Shown piece after piece: positions 43,494 to 55,100 of a stretch of 64,000 nt of DNA (the stretch's first letter is position 1; the number at the start of each line of letters is the position of its first letter). Below the pieces are notes generated by a model, which saw only the letters and a program-made list of their open reading frames with translations, was not told where the DNA came from and did no database searches. A program made the translations under genes and the position numbers. Location: the NCBI RefSeq assembly GCF_030518155.1, contig NZ_JAULRU010000577.1, forward strand, positions 124,001-188,000, written 5' to 3'. This DNA comes from Gilvimarinus gilvus. GTDB taxonomy: Bacteria > Pseudomonadota > Gammaproteobacteria > Pseudomonadales > Cellvibrionaceae.

Positions 43494-44570
43494 ATGCTCG
43501 CTCAGTCCCTTGAGAAAAACACCAAACGCACTGATCCGCCCGCCAAAGGCACGCGCAAACTGCGAAGCGCGCTCGACTGGCTGCTGGAAAAGCTGCTGGC
43601 CGTGTTATTGCTGGTGTTATCGTCGCCCCTGTTTATCGTTCTGCCACTGCTAATCAAATTGCAAGATGGTGGGCCGGCTTTCTACCGTGGCGACCGGCTG
43701 GGGCGCCACAAAGAAACCTTCCAGATGTACAAATTTCGTACATTGGTACCCGATGCGGAAAGCCAGCTTGGCGCTCAGCTGCTCAATCACCAACACCAGC
43801 TGCACACACCCTTAGGTAAGTTCTTGCGCGATGTGCGCGTCGATGAGCTGCCACAGCTATACAATGTATTGCGCGGAGATATGGCTTTTTTCGGGCCGCG
43901 CCCGGAGCGCCAGGCGGTATACGAGGCGCAGTGCGCGCAAATTCCGGGTTACGACAAACGCTTCGCAGTCAAACCTGGCGTTCTCGGGTACTCTCAACTG
44001 TTTACACCCCACAGCGCGCCCAAACGCATGCGAGCAACCATCGACAACAACTACGGTCAGCGCGAGCAAGGGCTGTTACACGAGCTAGGCGTGGTGATCT
44101 ATGCCTTCAGTCACCTTAGCTTCGGACTGGTAAAGCGCGCGAGCCGCTCGGTGCTAAAGCGTTGCGTAATGTTCCGCCACGCCGGTAAAACCCGCGAACG
44201 TCGCCGCCTAAAGCGCGTCAGCCCAGTGGGGGTAGAAGTTGCGCTTTTTACCGATGTACACGCTATGAAAAGGCAAAGGCTAGGGAAAGTAGTTTTGGGC
44301 GATATCAGCGACGAGTGGACCCGCGTCTACTGTGATCAGCCCCTGCCGGAAGAGCCTCTGGTACTGCAGCTGCGCATTGACACCTCGGCTCGCAGATCCA
44401 GAAATGCCACCGACAAACCAAAAACAACCTATTGCCGCGCAAGCGTTGTACGGCAGTTGGAGCGCCCGGGCCATACAGGCCAATACACCTACTTGCTGAA
44501 ATACGAGCCCACTTCGCCCCTCAATCGGTATTTACTAGACAAGTACTTCATCGCCAAAAGCATCTTTTGA
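43494..44570 (+). CDS. Priming sugar transferase with C-terminal PilZ-like domain
   Basis: A 358-residue enzyme that would start polymer synthesis by moving a sugar phosphate from UDP-sugar to undecaprenyl phosphate. The single membrane region is about 33-55 and the catalytic domain continues to about 210, with KFRTLVPDAES, DVRVDELPQLYNVLRGDM and FFGPRPERQ. Beyond the usual end a domain of about 120 residues follows. It starts ERRRLKR (RxxxR at 237-241) and has DISDEW (270-275) where PilZ domains have [D/N]xSxxG, then predicted beta strands. This suggests a c-di-GMP-responsive initiator. The frame is open from 43416, but ATG 43494 has AGAGG upstream. Confidence 0.87.
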   Translation: MLAQSLEKNTKRTDPPAKGTRKLRSALDWLLEKLLAVLLLVLSSPLFIVLPLLIKLQDGGPAFYRGDRLGRHKETFQMYKFRTLVPDAESQLGAQLLNHQHQLHTPLGKFLRDVRVDELPQLYNVLRGDMAFFGPRPERQAVYEAQCAQIPGYDKRFAVKPGVLGYSQLFTPHSAPKRMRATIDNNYGQREQGLLHELGVVIYAFSHLSFGLVKRASRSVLKRCVMFRHAGKTRERRRLKRVSPVGVEVALFTDVHAMKRQRLGKVVLGDISDEWTRVYCDQPLPEEPLVLQLRIDTSARRSRNATDKPKTTYCRASVVRQLERPGHTGQYTYLLKYEPTSPLNRYLLDKYFIAKSIF

Positions 44571-44873
44571 TACGGCGCTCTTAAGTGGGCCGCGCCGGCA
44601 ACACTCGCAATAACGGTGCGGTTCAGATTGCCGCTCCCTATGCCAGAGCCTGCTGGAGGGGCGTGGCATTAACACTTTAGCTATTTTATTGCGCTGTCCC
44701 GGTTGGTTACGTGGATTTCGCTAACCTGCACTGAAACTCAGTCGGCCGCTTTCGCCAGTCAGAGGCAGCGTGCTCTATTTCCAAGCTCGGGCGACATAAA
44801 CACGGTGACGGGTGACGGGTGACGGGTGACGGAATTGTTCGTTACCAGCCCCTCGTCAACCACCCACCGGCTG
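44571..44873. other. Convergent intergenic region with heptamer repeat
   Basis: A 303-bp gap between the sugar transferase and RND permease stop codons. It holds a weak hairpin ATGCCA (44640-44645) / TGGCAT (44664-44669) and the GGTGACG array at 44804-44831. No gene was seen. Confidence 0.6.
44804..44831 (+). repeat. Heptamer tandem repeat (GGTGACG) at the RND permease 3' end
   Basis: Four exact GGTGACG units (28 bp), about 40 bp from the permease stop codon. It is the same unit, in a different register, as the array at 24814-24871. Confidence 0.93.
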
Positions 44874-47800
44874 TTACCTTCCTCCGTCGTCAGATATATG
44901 ACCTTCCCCATTCGCTCGCTCCCGCCAACGCTTGAGGTCATCCAACACCATAAAAAAGCAGGGGACGACAATCAGCACAATGGCACTGGCAAAAACGATC
45001 CCGAAGCCGAGGGAAATAGCCATCGGAATCAGCTGCGCCGCCTGACGCGAGGTTTCCATAATAATGGGCGAAAGCCCGCCAAAGGTGGTGAGTGTGGTTA
45101 AGAAGATGGGGCGGAAACGCCGCACACTGGCATCACAGATAGCCTGATAGGCGTTTTCGTAATTGGGCATGGTTTTATTGGCGTGATCCACCATAATCAG
45201 CGAGCCATTCACCACCACTCCGGACAGCGCCACAATACCCATCAAACTCACAAGCGACAGGTCGTAACCCAACATCAGGTGACCTATTACCACCCCGATG
45301 ATGCCAAAGGGTATAGCGATCATCACAATCAGTGGTTGCAGGTAACTGCGAAACGCGATGGCGAGCAGCGAGTAAATCACAAACATGGCCATGCCAAATC
45401 CGCCCCAGAGCACCTGGGTAGACTCGCGCATTTCTGACTCACTGCCGCGGAACGTCCAGGTCAAGCCCGGATATTCCGCTCGCAACTGCGGCAGCACCTG
45501 CTCCTTCATGGCAACGGACACCTGACCGAGTGCACTTTGCGGCTCTACATCCATGCCGACGTTAATTACGCGGCGACCATTGCGACGGCTGAGAGAACTA
45601 AACGCCTCAGCCAGGTGCGGCTCGGCTACGTCGTACAGAGGCACTTCTGTGCCGGAGGGAGTGCGAATGATCAAATCATCCAACGTGTGCTGTTGGCGAC
45701 GCTCCTCCAGGGGCAGCTTTACACGCACTTCAATTTCGTTGGTGCCGCGTAACTGGCGAATGGCCACTGCCCCATAAAAGGCATCGCGCACCTGGCGCCC
45801 CACCTCGGTGGGTGTAAGACCCAACAACTCGCCCTCGGGGCGCAGCGTGAAGTTATATTGCAGTTTGCCTTTGTTGTAGTTGTCGTTGACGTTGCGGGTG
45901 TTGGCGTACTCCTCCATCCGCGCTTTGAACACTTGGCTGGCTTCGGCCAGAAGGTCGGTATTGGTGTGGCTCAAGTCCACGCTCAAATCATCACGCCAAC
46001 CGCCGGGGCCGCGCTCGGCTTCGAAGGTTATTTGGTCTACCCCCTCGATATCGCCAATTTCATTGCGCCATAGTTCAATTACTTCTCGGGCGGTTACGTC
46101 CCGTTCATCCGGGGGCAGCATGACAATTTCCACATCGATAAAACTCTTGCCGCGCACGTTGGATTTTATGCCCTCGGCCACTTTGTACAGGTCATGCTTT
46201 TCGAACATCTCGTGGGTCTGCTCGGTAATAGCATTGGCCACTTCCGCCGCCTGCTCCAAAGTGGTACCCACAGGTAGGCGCACGCCAGCTTCAATTTCAT
46301 CGGCGGCCACGCGGGGCATCATGACCATGCCCATATGGTCACTGGTGCCGTACGCACCGGCGATAATCAGTGCTGACACGACCACGCTGATTGTGAAGTA
46401 CCGAACCCGAATGCACTTTTCCACAAACGGCCGATAGCGGTTTTGCACAAAGGCATTGAATTTCTTCGCCAGTGCTTGCTGGCGATCGTGCGCGTAATTT
46501 TCCAGCTTGCCCTTGCGGCCCTTACCACTCTCAGCCAGGTGGGCCGGGAGAATAAACAACGCCTCTACCAAAGAGATGAGCAGCACCGTAATCACCACCA
46601 CGGGAAACGGCCACCAAAATTTGCCCGTGGTACCGGGGATAAACATAACCGGTATAAAAGCCACCACCGTGGTAAGAATGGTAAAAGTCACCGGTGAGGC
46701 AATATCTTTCGTGCCACTGATGGCTGCCTGCAACCGGCCGTAACCACGCTGTCGGTACTCGTAAATATTCTCGCCCACCACGATAGCGTCATCCACCACG
46801 ATGCCCAGCACCACCAAAAAGGCAAACATGGAAATCATGTTGATGCTCACCCCCAGCGCGGGCATAAACAGCACGCCACCCACAAACGAAATGGTCATCC
46901 CCATCATGATCCAGAACGCCAGACGCAGCTCCAGAAAGATGGTCAGAATGGTGAGCACAATCAAAATGGCCAACCCGCCATTGCCGAGCAGCAACATTAA
47001 ACGGTCGCTAAAGTCTTCGGCGTTGTTGCTGTCAATTCGGTGATGGACACCCTCCGGCAGCGTGGTATCCAGCTCTTTTAACACGCGCTCGACGGCGGCG
47101 GAAATTTCCAGCGGCGATTGATTACCCACCCGGAAGATATTCACTTCCACCGATGGCTGTTTGTTAAACTGCGAGTGAAAACCGGTCTCTTCAAAGCCAT
47201 CATCAATGTTGGCGATATCGCCCAGGGTGACTCTCGCCCCGGACTCGGTCGTGACAACCGGAATACCGGCAAACTCCTCGGCCCACTGCTTGCGCTCGTT
47301 CATACGCAGCAGTATTTCACCCCGGCTAGTTTCCACCGATCCGGCGGGCACGTCGCGACCGGAGGCTTCAATCATTCGCGCTACCTCGCCCAACGTGAGG
47401 TTGTAGCGGCGCAACTGCTCGCGAGGTATTTCCACATGAGTGAGATAACCCGGCACCCACCCCAAATCCACCTGGGTGATTTCGGGCTCGGTCAGTAAGC
47501 GGTCGCGCAGGTTTTCCGCCAGTTTGCGCAAGCTCCACACGTCAATGTCACCATAGAGACCGACTTCCATGACCTCACGCAAATTGTCGCGAATGCGCAC
47601 TTCTGGATCTTCGGCGTCGTCAGGGAAAGTGCGAACGCGGTTCACCGCCTGGTCGACTTCCTGAAACGCTTTCATACGGTCGGCGCCCGCTACCAGCTCC
47701 AGGCTGACCCGGCCCCAGCCCTCGCGCGCCTCTGAGGTCATTTCCTTGATACCCTGCACGCCGCGCACCGAGCTCTCAATGGGCTGCAAGATGCCCTGCT

Positions 47801-48011
47801 CCACCTCTTCCGGTGATGCGCCCGGGTAACGGACATCCACCTCGACAACATCGATTTCAAACTCGGGAAAGACTTCCTTTTGCATGGCAAATGCCATGTA
47901 CAAACCGCCCGCCAGCAAAATAATCATCAGCAGGTTCGCCGCGATGGAGTTGCGCGCCATCCACTCAATGGGGCCGTGCGATACCGGACCTTTCTGATTG
48001 TCTGCACTCAT
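44874..48011 (-). CDS. RND-family efflux permease (AcrB/MexB superfamily)
   Basis: A 1045-residue inner-membrane pump subunit, full length for the superfamily. Twelve membrane segments are arranged in two halves. The proton-relay residues are in [19 protein letters not shown] (Asp-Asp in TM4), and the porter-domain start is [32 protein letters not shown]. The N terminus [26 protein letters not shown] is of the type found in less-studied RND clades rather than the classical drug pump AcrB. ATG 48011 overlaps the TAA of the adaptor gene. No outer-membrane channel gene is in the window, so it must use one encoded elsewhere. Substrate unknown. Confidence 0.93.
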   Translation of the reverse strand: MSADNQKGPVSHGPIEWMARNSIAANLLMIILLAGGLYMAFAMQKEVFPEFEIDVVEVDVRYPGASPEEVEQGILQPIESSVRGVQGIKEMTSEAREGWGRVSLELVAGADRMKAFQEVDQAVNRVRTFPDDAEDPEVRIRDNLREVMEVGLYGDIDVWSLRKLAENLRDRLLTEPEITQVDLGWVPGYLTHVEIPREQLRRYNLTLGEVARMIEASGRDVPAGSVETSRGEILLRMNERKQWAEEFAGIPVVTTESGARVTLGDIANIDDGFEETGFHSQFNKQPSVEVNIFRVGNQSPLEISAAVERVLKELDTTLPEGVHHRIDSNNAEDFSDRLMLLLGNGGLAILIVLTILTIFLELRLAFWIMMGMTISFVGGVLFMPALGVSINMISMFAFLVVLGIVVDDAIVVGENIYEYRQRGYGRLQAAISGTKDIASPVTFTILTTVVAFIPVMFIPGTTGKFWWPFPVVVITVLLISLVEALFILPAHLAESGKGRKGKLENYAHDRQQALAKKFNAFVQNRYRPFVEKCIRVRYFTISVVVSALIIAGAYGTSDHMGMVMMPRVAADEIEAGVRLPVGTTLEQAAEVANAITEQTHEMFEKHDLYKVAEGIKSNVRGKSFIDVEIVMLPPDERDVTAREVIELWRNEIGDIEGVDQITFEAERGPGGWRDDLSVDLSHTNTDLLAEASQVFKARMEEYANTRNVNDNYNKGKLQYNFTLRPEGELLGLTPTEVGRQVRDAFYGAVAIRQLRGTNEIEVRVKLPLEERRQQHTLDDLIIRTPSGTEVPLYDVAEPHLAEAFSSLSRRNGRRVINVGMDVEPQSALGQVSVAMKEQVLPQLRAEYPGLTWTFRGSESEMRESTQVLWGGFGMAMFVIYSLLAIAFRSYLQPLIVMIAIPFGIIGVVIGHLMLGYDLSLVSLMGIVALSGVVVNGSLIMVDHANKTMPNYENAYQAICDASVRRFRPIFLTTLTTFGGLSPIIMETSRQAAQLIPMAISLGFGIVFASAIVLIVVPCFFMVLDDLKRWRERANGEGHISDDGGR

Positions 48012-49195
48012 TACTGTGCCCCTTCAGCCAAACGCAGTGCGGCACCGTCCTGGATACGTGCGAGGTTGGTGGTGACGACACGATCGCCATCACTGAGCCC
48101 GTCGCGCACATAAATATGCTCGGCATCCATAAAGGCAATATCCAGCTCCCGAATAGAGAGCTCACCGTCCTGATACACCCACGCGGTATCGTTTTTGCGC
48201 AAGTATTCCCGCTTCAGGCGCACCACATCTTGCAGTGGCTCGGCGGTGATACGGCTCTCCACATAGCTGCCCAGCACCAGCGGCATCTTGCCGGCGTTCT
48301 CCTCGTTGCGGGCCTGAGGGTCATCCACTTCAATCAGCATGCGGAGCATCCGCGACTGCTCGTCCAGCTCGCCGACCAGCGACAGAACTTTACCTTCGCG
48401 TATTTGCCCTTCCGGCCAGGCGGAGCGATCGCGCAGCTCCACGGTCAACTCATCCACCGCATCAATATTGGGCATTTTTGCCAGAGGGACGGTCGCCACA
48501 ACCCAGTAGCGCTCGATACCCACCAATCGAGCCAGTGCATTGCCCGGAGCGACTTGAGAGCCCACATTGACCGCGCGGGAGACGATCTGAGCGTCAAAGG
48601 GGGCGGTCACTTCGGTGCGCTGCAAGTCCAGCGCAGCCCTATCCACCCGAGCTTCGGCCGCCTTGAGCTCGGCCCGGGCCGCGTCCAGCTGGGGCTTACG
48701 AAGTATCAGCGCCTCTTGCATGGCGGGCAGATTACGCCCCAGCTGACGATATTCCTGCTCGGCCGCCACCTGCTCACCCTGCTCGATTTCCAGCGCGGCC
48801 TGAGCCTGGGCCAACTCGCTTTGGCGAGACGCGAGCTCGATCTCGTAATCGGCCCGGTCAATGGTGACCAACACTTCGTCTTTCGTTACAAAAGCGCCCG
48901 GACGGAAATTCTCCGAACGTGCATTTACCCGGCCGCTCACTCGCGGCTGCAGGGTGACCTCCTGCGAGGGCGACACCGAACCCATGCTGACAATGACCGG
49001 GCGATAAGTACCCCGGCTGACCGGCAACACATCCACCAGCATGGCGGTGCGCTTGGTCGCGCCTTCGCGCTGCGCCTCGGGCTCGCTTTTGACAATGGCA
49101 TAGGAGGCAAGTAGCCCCGCCGCTATGACCGAGACGCACCCGATTAGCATTTGTTTGACGGGCATGGCGGGCTGAGGCTCTTTGGCATTGCTCAT
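48011..49195 (-). CDS. RND efflux periplasmic adaptor (membrane fusion protein)
   Basis: A 394-residue HlyD-type adaptor that joins the RND permease to an outer-membrane channel. It has an N-terminal membrane anchor ([20 protein letters not shown]), a barrel/lipoyl start ([40 protein letters not shown]), and an alpha-helical hairpin of about 115-190 rich in Ala, Glu and Gln. The lipoyl closing half is [22 protein letters not shown], followed by a beta barrel. ATG 49195 follows GGAGA at 7 nt. It is the first gene of the two-gene operon. Confidence 0.92.
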   Translation of the reverse strand: MSNAKEPQPAMPVKQMLIGCVSVIAAGLLASYAIVKSEPEAQREGATKRTAMLVDVLPVSRGTYRPVIVSMGSVSPSQEVTLQPRVSGRVNARSENFRPGAFVTKDEVLVTIDRADYEIELASRQSELAQAQAALEIEQGEQVAAEQEYRQLGRNLPAMQEALILRKPQLDAARAELKAAEARVDRAALDLQRTEVTAPFDAQIVSRAVNVGSQVAPGNALARLVGIERYWVVATVPLAKMPNIDAVDELTVELRDRSAWPEGQIREGKVLSLVGELDEQSRMLRMLIEVDDPQARNEENAGKMPLVLGSYVESRITAEPLQDVVRLKREYLRKNDTAWVYQDGELSIRELDIAFMDAEHIYVRDGLSDGDRVVTTNLARIQDGAALRLAEGAQ

Positions 49196-49819
49196 TCAGT
49201 ATCTCCGGCTGATGGATGCGGTGACTCATTGTTCATACAAGCCCCCAAACACGGTGGAATACGGCAGCTCGGTCGCTACCGATTACCATGAGGGTAATGA
49301 GTATCAGTTATTATGCGCCAAGCAAGGGGTAAGATGCTGCTTTCAGGCGAAAGCGAAGCTCAAAGAAATGTAAAATCGCTCACATCGAGCGCCAAATTTC
49401 ACGCACTCGTGCCCCGCCATCGAGGCCTAGACGGGGCGCTTGCAAGATATAATCATACGTATTTATACGACCGATCAAGCCCGTGGCATCACCCAGCCGG
49501 AGTTAGAACCGGATCGGAAATATAGGCAGCAACAGCGTTTTTGAGAGGTTGGAGCGCCAGCCACATCCCCTATCGTCCCGGCCCATCTCTTACTGTTTGC
49601 CTCCGACGTCAGGCCTCAGAGATTCCACGTTCCGCGCCACTATTTCCGCCGAGAATGTTTTTCCCAGCTTTCCTCGCGCCTCGGATCGCTCTTTTTAAGC
49701 TACAAAAAGCACCGGCGCGAACCTGCCCGACGCTTAAAAAGTTGGTATCTTTTCCCGTCAGCGGGCAACGGCCGCCCGCCGCTGGACGGCGGGCGGAACA
49801 ACCGGGCCAGCTCCTCCTG
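49196..49819. other. Gene-free interval between efflux and acs genes
   Basis: This 624-bp stretch shows no credible gene. It holds hairpin GCCCCG / CGGGGC near 49412-49439, a 10-bp perfect inverted repeat CTTTTTAAGC (49691-49700) / GCTTAAAAAG (49732-49741), and the strong hairpin at 49772-49796. The efflux operon promoter is expected near 49200-49320. The central part looks like decayed sequence. Confidence 0.5.
49772..49796 (-). terminator. Strong GC-rich hairpin downstream of acs
   Basis: CCGCCCGCCG (49772-49781) pairs perfectly with CGGCGGGCGG (49787-49796) around a five-base loop, about 24 bp after the acs stop codon. No T-run follows on the minus strand. Confidence 0.6.
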
Positions 49820-51757
49820 CTAGCGATTGGCCCTGTGCTCGATCAACTCATCCACCACTGAAGGGTCGGCCAGAGTTGATGTATCCCCTAAAGTATCCAG
49901 CTCATTGGCCGCAATCTTGCGCAAAATGCGGCGCATGATCTTACCCGAGCGCGTTTTCGGTAGGCCGGGTGCCCACTGAATAATATCGGGCTTAGCAATG
50001 GCTCCAATTTCTTGCACGCACAGCTTCAGCAGCGCCTTTTTCAGCTCATCATCGGGCTCAACACCGTTCATAGGTGTCACATAAGCGTAAATACCCTGCC
50101 CTTTAATATCGTGTGGATAGCCGACAACGGCCGCCTCGGCAATGCTGTCGTGCAATACCAACGCGCTTTCCACCTCGGCCGTACCCATGCGGTGACCAGA
50201 GACATTAAGCACGTCGTCGACCCGGCCGGTAATCCAAAAGTAGCCGTCCTCGTCGCGCCGCGCGCCGTCACCGGTAAAGTAGTAACCCGGATAGGTTGAG
50301 TAATAAGTGTCAATGCAGCGCTGATGGTCACCGTAGACAGTGCGAATTTGACTCGGCCAGCTGGCCTTAATGGCGAGGCTCCCCTCACCCGCACCCTCGA
50401 TCTCATTGCCTTCCGCATCCAACAGTACGGGCTGCACCCCAAAAAAGGGCATGGTGCAGGAGCCAGGTTTAAGGTCAGTAGCCCCGGGCAGCGGTGTCAT
50501 CATATGCGCACCGGTTTCGGTCTGCCACCAGGTATCCATAATCGGGCAGCGCTCGTCGCCGACCACCTTGTGATACCACTCCCAGGCCTCTGGGTTAATA
50601 GGCTCGCCAACACTGCCCAAAATACGCAGAGATTTGCGCGAAGTTTTGGTGACAAAATCATTACCCGCCCCCATCAAAGCGCGCACCGCTGTAGGCGCCG
50701 TGTAGAAACTGTTAACACCATGCTTGTCGACCACCTGCCAGCAACGCGAAGCGTCCGGATAAGTAGGCACACCTTCAAACATTAAGCTCGTGGTGCCATT
50801 GGCCAGAGGGCCGTAAACAATGTAACTGTGCCCGGTTACCCAGCCGACATCCGCCGTACACCAGTAGATATCTCCCTCACGTATATCAAAAACATACTTG
50901 TGAGTCATAGCGGCTTGCAATAGGTAGCCGCCGGTAGTGTGCAACACGCCTTTGGGCTTACCGGTTGAACCGGAGGTGTAGAGAATAAAGAGCGGATCTT
51001 CCGAGTCCATCCACTCAGGTTCGCACTCGGCCGGCACCTGCTCGACGGCATCGCGATACCACACATCTCTGTTATCGTCCCAGGCAATATCGCCCGCCGT
51101 GCGTTTCACCACCAGGCAGGTGTGTACGTCCGGGCAGCCAGCCAACGCTTTATCGGCATTCGCCTTAAGTGGCACCTTGCGGCCGCCGCGTAAACCTTCA
51201 TCAGCGGTGATCAGCACGCGGCAATCGGCATTGTTAATACGATCTTTCAACGCGTCGGGAGAGAAGCCGCCAAATACCACTGAGTGCACAGCACCGATAC
51301 GCGCGCAAGCCAACATGGCATAGCAAGCCTCGGGAATCATCGGTAGATACAGGCAAACACGATCGCCCTTTTTAACACCGCGCTCGCGCAACACATTGGC
51401 CAGGCGACACACTTCTTCGTGCAGCTCTTTATAGGTAATGAGCTGATCTTCGGTGGGGTCGTCTCCTTCCCAAATGATCGCCACCTGATCGCCGCGCGAT
51501 TCCAAATGACGGTCAATACAGTTCACACTGACGTTAAGCTTGCCTCCTAAAAACCAGCTAACTTCGCCTTTTTTTAAGTCGCTTTTACTGACTGTGTGCC
51601 ATTTTTCATTCCAGTCCAGAAGCTCCTCAGCCTGCTCCGCCCAGAATTGATCTGGATGCTCTACCGATTGCTGATACATCTGTTGGTAGCGATCCTTATC
51701 AATCGCGGCCAACCCTTTTAAGGCGTCCGGCACCGGGTATACGTGCTGCTCGGTCAT
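49820..51757 (-). CDS. acs: Acetyl-CoA synthetase
   Basis: A 645-residue acyl-adenylate-forming enzyme that activates acetate to acetyl-CoA. The P-loop [18 protein letters not shown], the [12 protein letters not shown] core and the C-terminal [11 protein letters not shown], with Lys606 as the residue usually regulated by acetylation, are all present. The length is normal for Acs. ATG 51757 has GGAGATG upstream. It is monocistronic and divergent from the G8 lipoprotein gene. Acetate released by nearby acetyl-esterases could be a substrate, but that is speculation. Confidence 0.97.
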   Translation of the reverse strand: MTEQHVYPVPDALKGLAAIDKDRYQQMYQQSVEHPDQFWAEQAEELLDWNEKWHTVSKSDLKKGEVSWFLGGKLNVSVNCIDRHLESRGDQVAIIWEGDDPTEDQLITYKELHEEVCRLANVLRERGVKKGDRVCLYLPMIPEACYAMLACARIGAVHSVVFGGFSPDALKDRINNADCRVLITADEGLRGGRKVPLKANADKALAGCPDVHTCLVVKRTAGDIAWDDNRDVWYRDAVEQVPAECEPEWMDSEDPLFILYTSGSTGKPKGVLHTTGGYLLQAAMTHKYVFDIREGDIYWCTADVGWVTGHSYIVYGPLANGTTSLMFEGVPTYPDASRCWQVVDKHGVNSFYTAPTAVRALMGAGNDFVTKTSRKSLRILGSVGEPINPEAWEWYHKVVGDERCPIMDTWWQTETGAHMMTPLPGATDLKPGSCTMPFFGVQPVLLDAEGNEIEGAGEGSLAIKASWPSQIRTVYGDHQRCIDTYYSTYPGYYFTGDGARRDEDGYFWITGRVDDVLNVSGHRMGTAEVESALVLHDSIAEAAVVGYPHDIKGQGIYAYVTPMNGVEPDDELKKALLKLCVQEIGAIAKPDIIQWAPGLPKTRSGKIMRRILRKIAANELDTLGDTSTLADPSVVDELIEHRANR

Positions 51758-52014
51758 ACATCATCTCCGCACTTATTGCTGTTATAGGGAGGCTAGCTCA
51801 AGCCCAACGGGCATGAGTGTCTCATTAATGTTATTCCAGTGAGCAAAGCTTACCAGCGTTGAAGCCGTTTCGCCACGGACAACGTTGTCTGTGGCGTATG
51901 GATTTACTATTGGTTAACTCTTTCGATACCAGCTGTCAAACGAAGATCCCATTATTGTGGGTACTGGCTCACATTTGTTCATTCAATAAATCAATACAAT
52001 ACACCTCACGATAT

Positions 52015-52028
52015 TGATAACGCTATCA
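52015..52028. promoter_or_regulatory. LacI-type operator motif 1
   Basis: TGATAACGCTATCA is a near-perfect dyad (one mismatch per half) with the central C-G step typical of LacI-family operators. It is 154 bp upstream of the lipoprotein gene start. Confidence 0.55.
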
Positions 52029-52099
52029 GCCCAAATTAAATCAATTTATCTGAAATGCTTTAGCCTCCGAAAAGCGACTCATCTTCCATTAGATGATTA

Positions 52100-52113
52100 T
52101 GGTAGCGCTGTCA
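52100..52113. promoter_or_regulatory. LacI-type operator motif 2
   Basis: TGGTAGCGCTGTCA matches motif 1 at 11 of 14 positions and shows the same GCGCT-like core used by sugar-responsive LacI-family repressors. It is 68 bp upstream of the start codon, so it could block or overlap a promoter. Confidence 0.55.
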
Positions 52114-52181
52114 CAAGAAAAATAGACAATCATTTTTGGCCAACACTAATCGAATAGCGAAGCAAAAACAGGGAGCAGGCT

Positions 52182-55100
52182 GTGGGAATTAAAGTTCTGG
52201 TATTAAGTTTATGCAGTTTTTTACTAGCCGCTTGTGGCGGCGGCTCGGGCACGGATACAGGAGGTGGCTCAAGCGGCACCAACCAACCTCCCGCCGTTGC
52301 CGAAGAACCAGAGGCAGAACCAGAGCAAGAGCTGCCCGCTGAGCGCTATACCGCCCGTGTTGAGTACACTGGCGAAGGCAATATCTATCCCTCCGAGCGC
52401 AACGTGACAGAAGGGTTTAGCACTTGGTTCAACGTTCACGTGCCGGAAGGGTTGAGCCTGGCGAGCATCAGCGGCTGTAACGGCCACCTTGAGGGAGATC
52501 GTTACCATACTCAACCCATGAGCGAAGATTGCACAATTACCGGCGAATTCACCTCGGCACCCCCTATAGGGGGCGGTACAGGTGAAGAGTTAACGCCAGG
52601 TGATAACTCGAGTTCGAGTAGCTCTAGCTCGATCTCCAGTTCCAGCATTAGTTCTAGTTCCAGCTCAGTATCCTCGAGCATTGAATCATCTAGCTCGGAA
52701 TCTTCCAGTTCAGTATCCTCGAGCATTGAGTCATCTAGCTCAGAATCTTCCAGTTCAGTATCCTCGAGCGTTGAGTCATCTAGCTCAGAATCTTCCAGTT
52801 CTGTACCTGCAAGCTCCGAATCCTCTAGCTCCAGCCTTAGCTCTAGTTCCAGCTCGATCTCCAGTTCTAGCTCTAGCAGTAGCTCGGCTGTTGCTACCGT
52901 GCCATTCAGTGAAAACAGTGCATGCTCGCAAACAGCGTCGTCGCCAGACTCAACGGCCGAATTACCTGCCATGAGCGACAGCCCAATGAATCACACAATT
53001 GCCGCCAAAATGGCCGAACATATGTCCGCCCACGCGCTGGTTGCCTATGAGGATGCCACCCACGCCACAATCGCAGACGGCGACTGGTGTGACCCAGGCA
53101 TTTGGCACAACGGCGCAGTACCCGGCGATGGCGCCAGAGCTGTTATCGCCACCAGCCACAATGTCACTTATTCGCTGGTCGACACAGCTCGATTGCATAC
53201 TTTACGGGTCGACGGTGAGCTAAGCTTTGCCACCAACGAGGACACTCGCCTAACGCTAGACACCTTATTTGTGGACCCTCGGGGCACCTTAACCATCGGC
53301 ACTGAAAGTCAGCCGGTTCACTCTTCGGCCAAAGCTGAAATAATCATTGCTGCCAACGGCGATATCGATGTGAGCTGGGACCCGCTATTACTCAGTCGCG
53401 GCGTCATTGTGCACGGCACACTGAATGTTCACGGCGCGGCAAAGGCTCCACACCTAAAACTGAGCAGCGACGTCTTTACCGGCAACAATACCATTAGCCT
53501 GCAATCTCCACCCCAGGGTTGGCGCGTGGGTGACACGCTCGTGGTAACAGGTACGCGGTTTTCCGGCTGGAAGTGGGACAACGACATTCGCGCCGTTCGC
53601 TACCACGGCACGCAAGACGAAGTACGCACCATTACTCAGGTTAGCGGCACGACTGTGACCCTCAATGAACCGCTAGAATTTGACCACAGCTCCCCCCGCA
53701 GCGACCTAAAAGCAAGCATTGGTAATTTCACCCGCAACGTGCGATTTGTAACCGAGAGTGCTGACACTGTGCCCGTGCATCAGCGCGGCCACGTGATGTT
53801 TATGCACAACGATGAAATTGACGTGCGCTACGCCGAATTCTTTCAACTGGGCCGTACCGATAAGTCGCAAACCAACACGGAAGCCGTTGATGTAGACATC
53901 ATGCGCCCGGATACCAACGTGCGCGGGCGCTACAGCTTTCACTTTCACCGCTCAGGCACCCAGGATCAAGCGAACCCAGCGGTTGGTTTAGGTAACGCCG
54001 TGTTTGGCTCGCCTGGCTGGGGCTATGTGCACCACGACAGTCACGCCATACTGCACAATAACGTTAGCTACGACACTTTTGGCGCCGGCTTTGTCGCCGA
54101 AACCGGCAACGAAACAGGTGCATGGACCGATAACCTAGCGATCAAGGCGCAGGGAATAAACGGTTCTTACAACCCCAAAAACAACAACGACATCTCGACT
54201 TTTGACATTGCCCGCAGTGGCGATGGCTTTTGGTTTCAAGGGCGTCTGGTCGCGTCAGTGGGGAATATCGCCTCCAGTGTGAATCGTGGCTTTACCTATT
54301 TTCACCGCGACAGCTCGGGCACCATGATTCGTCTTGACCCATCCCTTTTTATGGCGCCCCAGGCGCTTGGACTCGGACGCGATGCATCTGCGGATGACAT
54401 CCCGATTCGCCACTTTCACGGCAACGAAGCCTATGCAAGTACGGTGGGCGTGTTTGTGGTGAAAGCGAATCCTCGCCAGGAGCACGACATTTACACAGTA
54501 ATGAGCGATTTTGTTGCCTGGGAGGTAAAAACCGGCGCCTCCATCGAGTACACATCCCATTACCTGCTGCGTGATTTCGATGTCATTGGTTTAACCAACG
54601 AAGCCTTCCGCCATGCTGACTACGGTATTGAGTTCGGTCGCAACACCACCGATATGGTCGTGCGAGATTCGCGCATTGACGGCTTTGAGGTAGGCATTGA
54701 TCTGAGCAAGGATCACGTCAGCAGCAACCCAACCGGGCTGGATCAGTTTGTTGTTATCGGCGGTTCGATTTCCGGGGTAACGACAATGTATGAAGAACAC
54801 GATGACAGCGACCTGATCATACAAAACAGTGACCTCCAATCCGACCGCTTCGAACTTAACTTTAATGACTTAAATGCGGAAGGTCACTACGAATATTTAA
54901 GCGCGGCCACCACAGCGGGTACTGGCATAAATTTTAGTGGCACGAAAACGGACAGTATTGGGACAAACCCAATTCCAGCCGGCTACGACTCGCTGGGCAT
55001 GGACAGCACCGACATGATTGCTCTGGTCGAGCAGGCGGGCTACTACCAAACCAACGATGGTAAGCACTACACCGTTAAGTGGGAGTATTTTAGCGACCGC

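Larger units (their letters stand above)
51758..52181. promoter_or_regulatory. Divergent promoter region of acs and the G8 lipoprotein gene
   Basis: A 424-bp AT-rich gap. It contains two LacI-type operator motifs at 52015-52028 and 52100-52113, both closer to the lipoprotein gene, and the ribosome-binding site GGGAG before GTG 52182. No further gene was seen. Confidence 0.6.

Noticed and set aside
44826-45101. Open frame over the RND permease 3' end
   Set aside because: Antisense to a conserved gene and starts inside the heptamer array.
49313-49525. A 70-codon open frame between the efflux and acs genes
   Set aside because: No ribosome-binding site, no recognisable domain and odd composition.
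52511-52972. Glu/Leu/Asp-rich open frame antisense to the poly-serine linker
   Set aside because: It is the reverse-strand image of the Ser codon run; the sense gene is clear. The same applies to 63178-63459.
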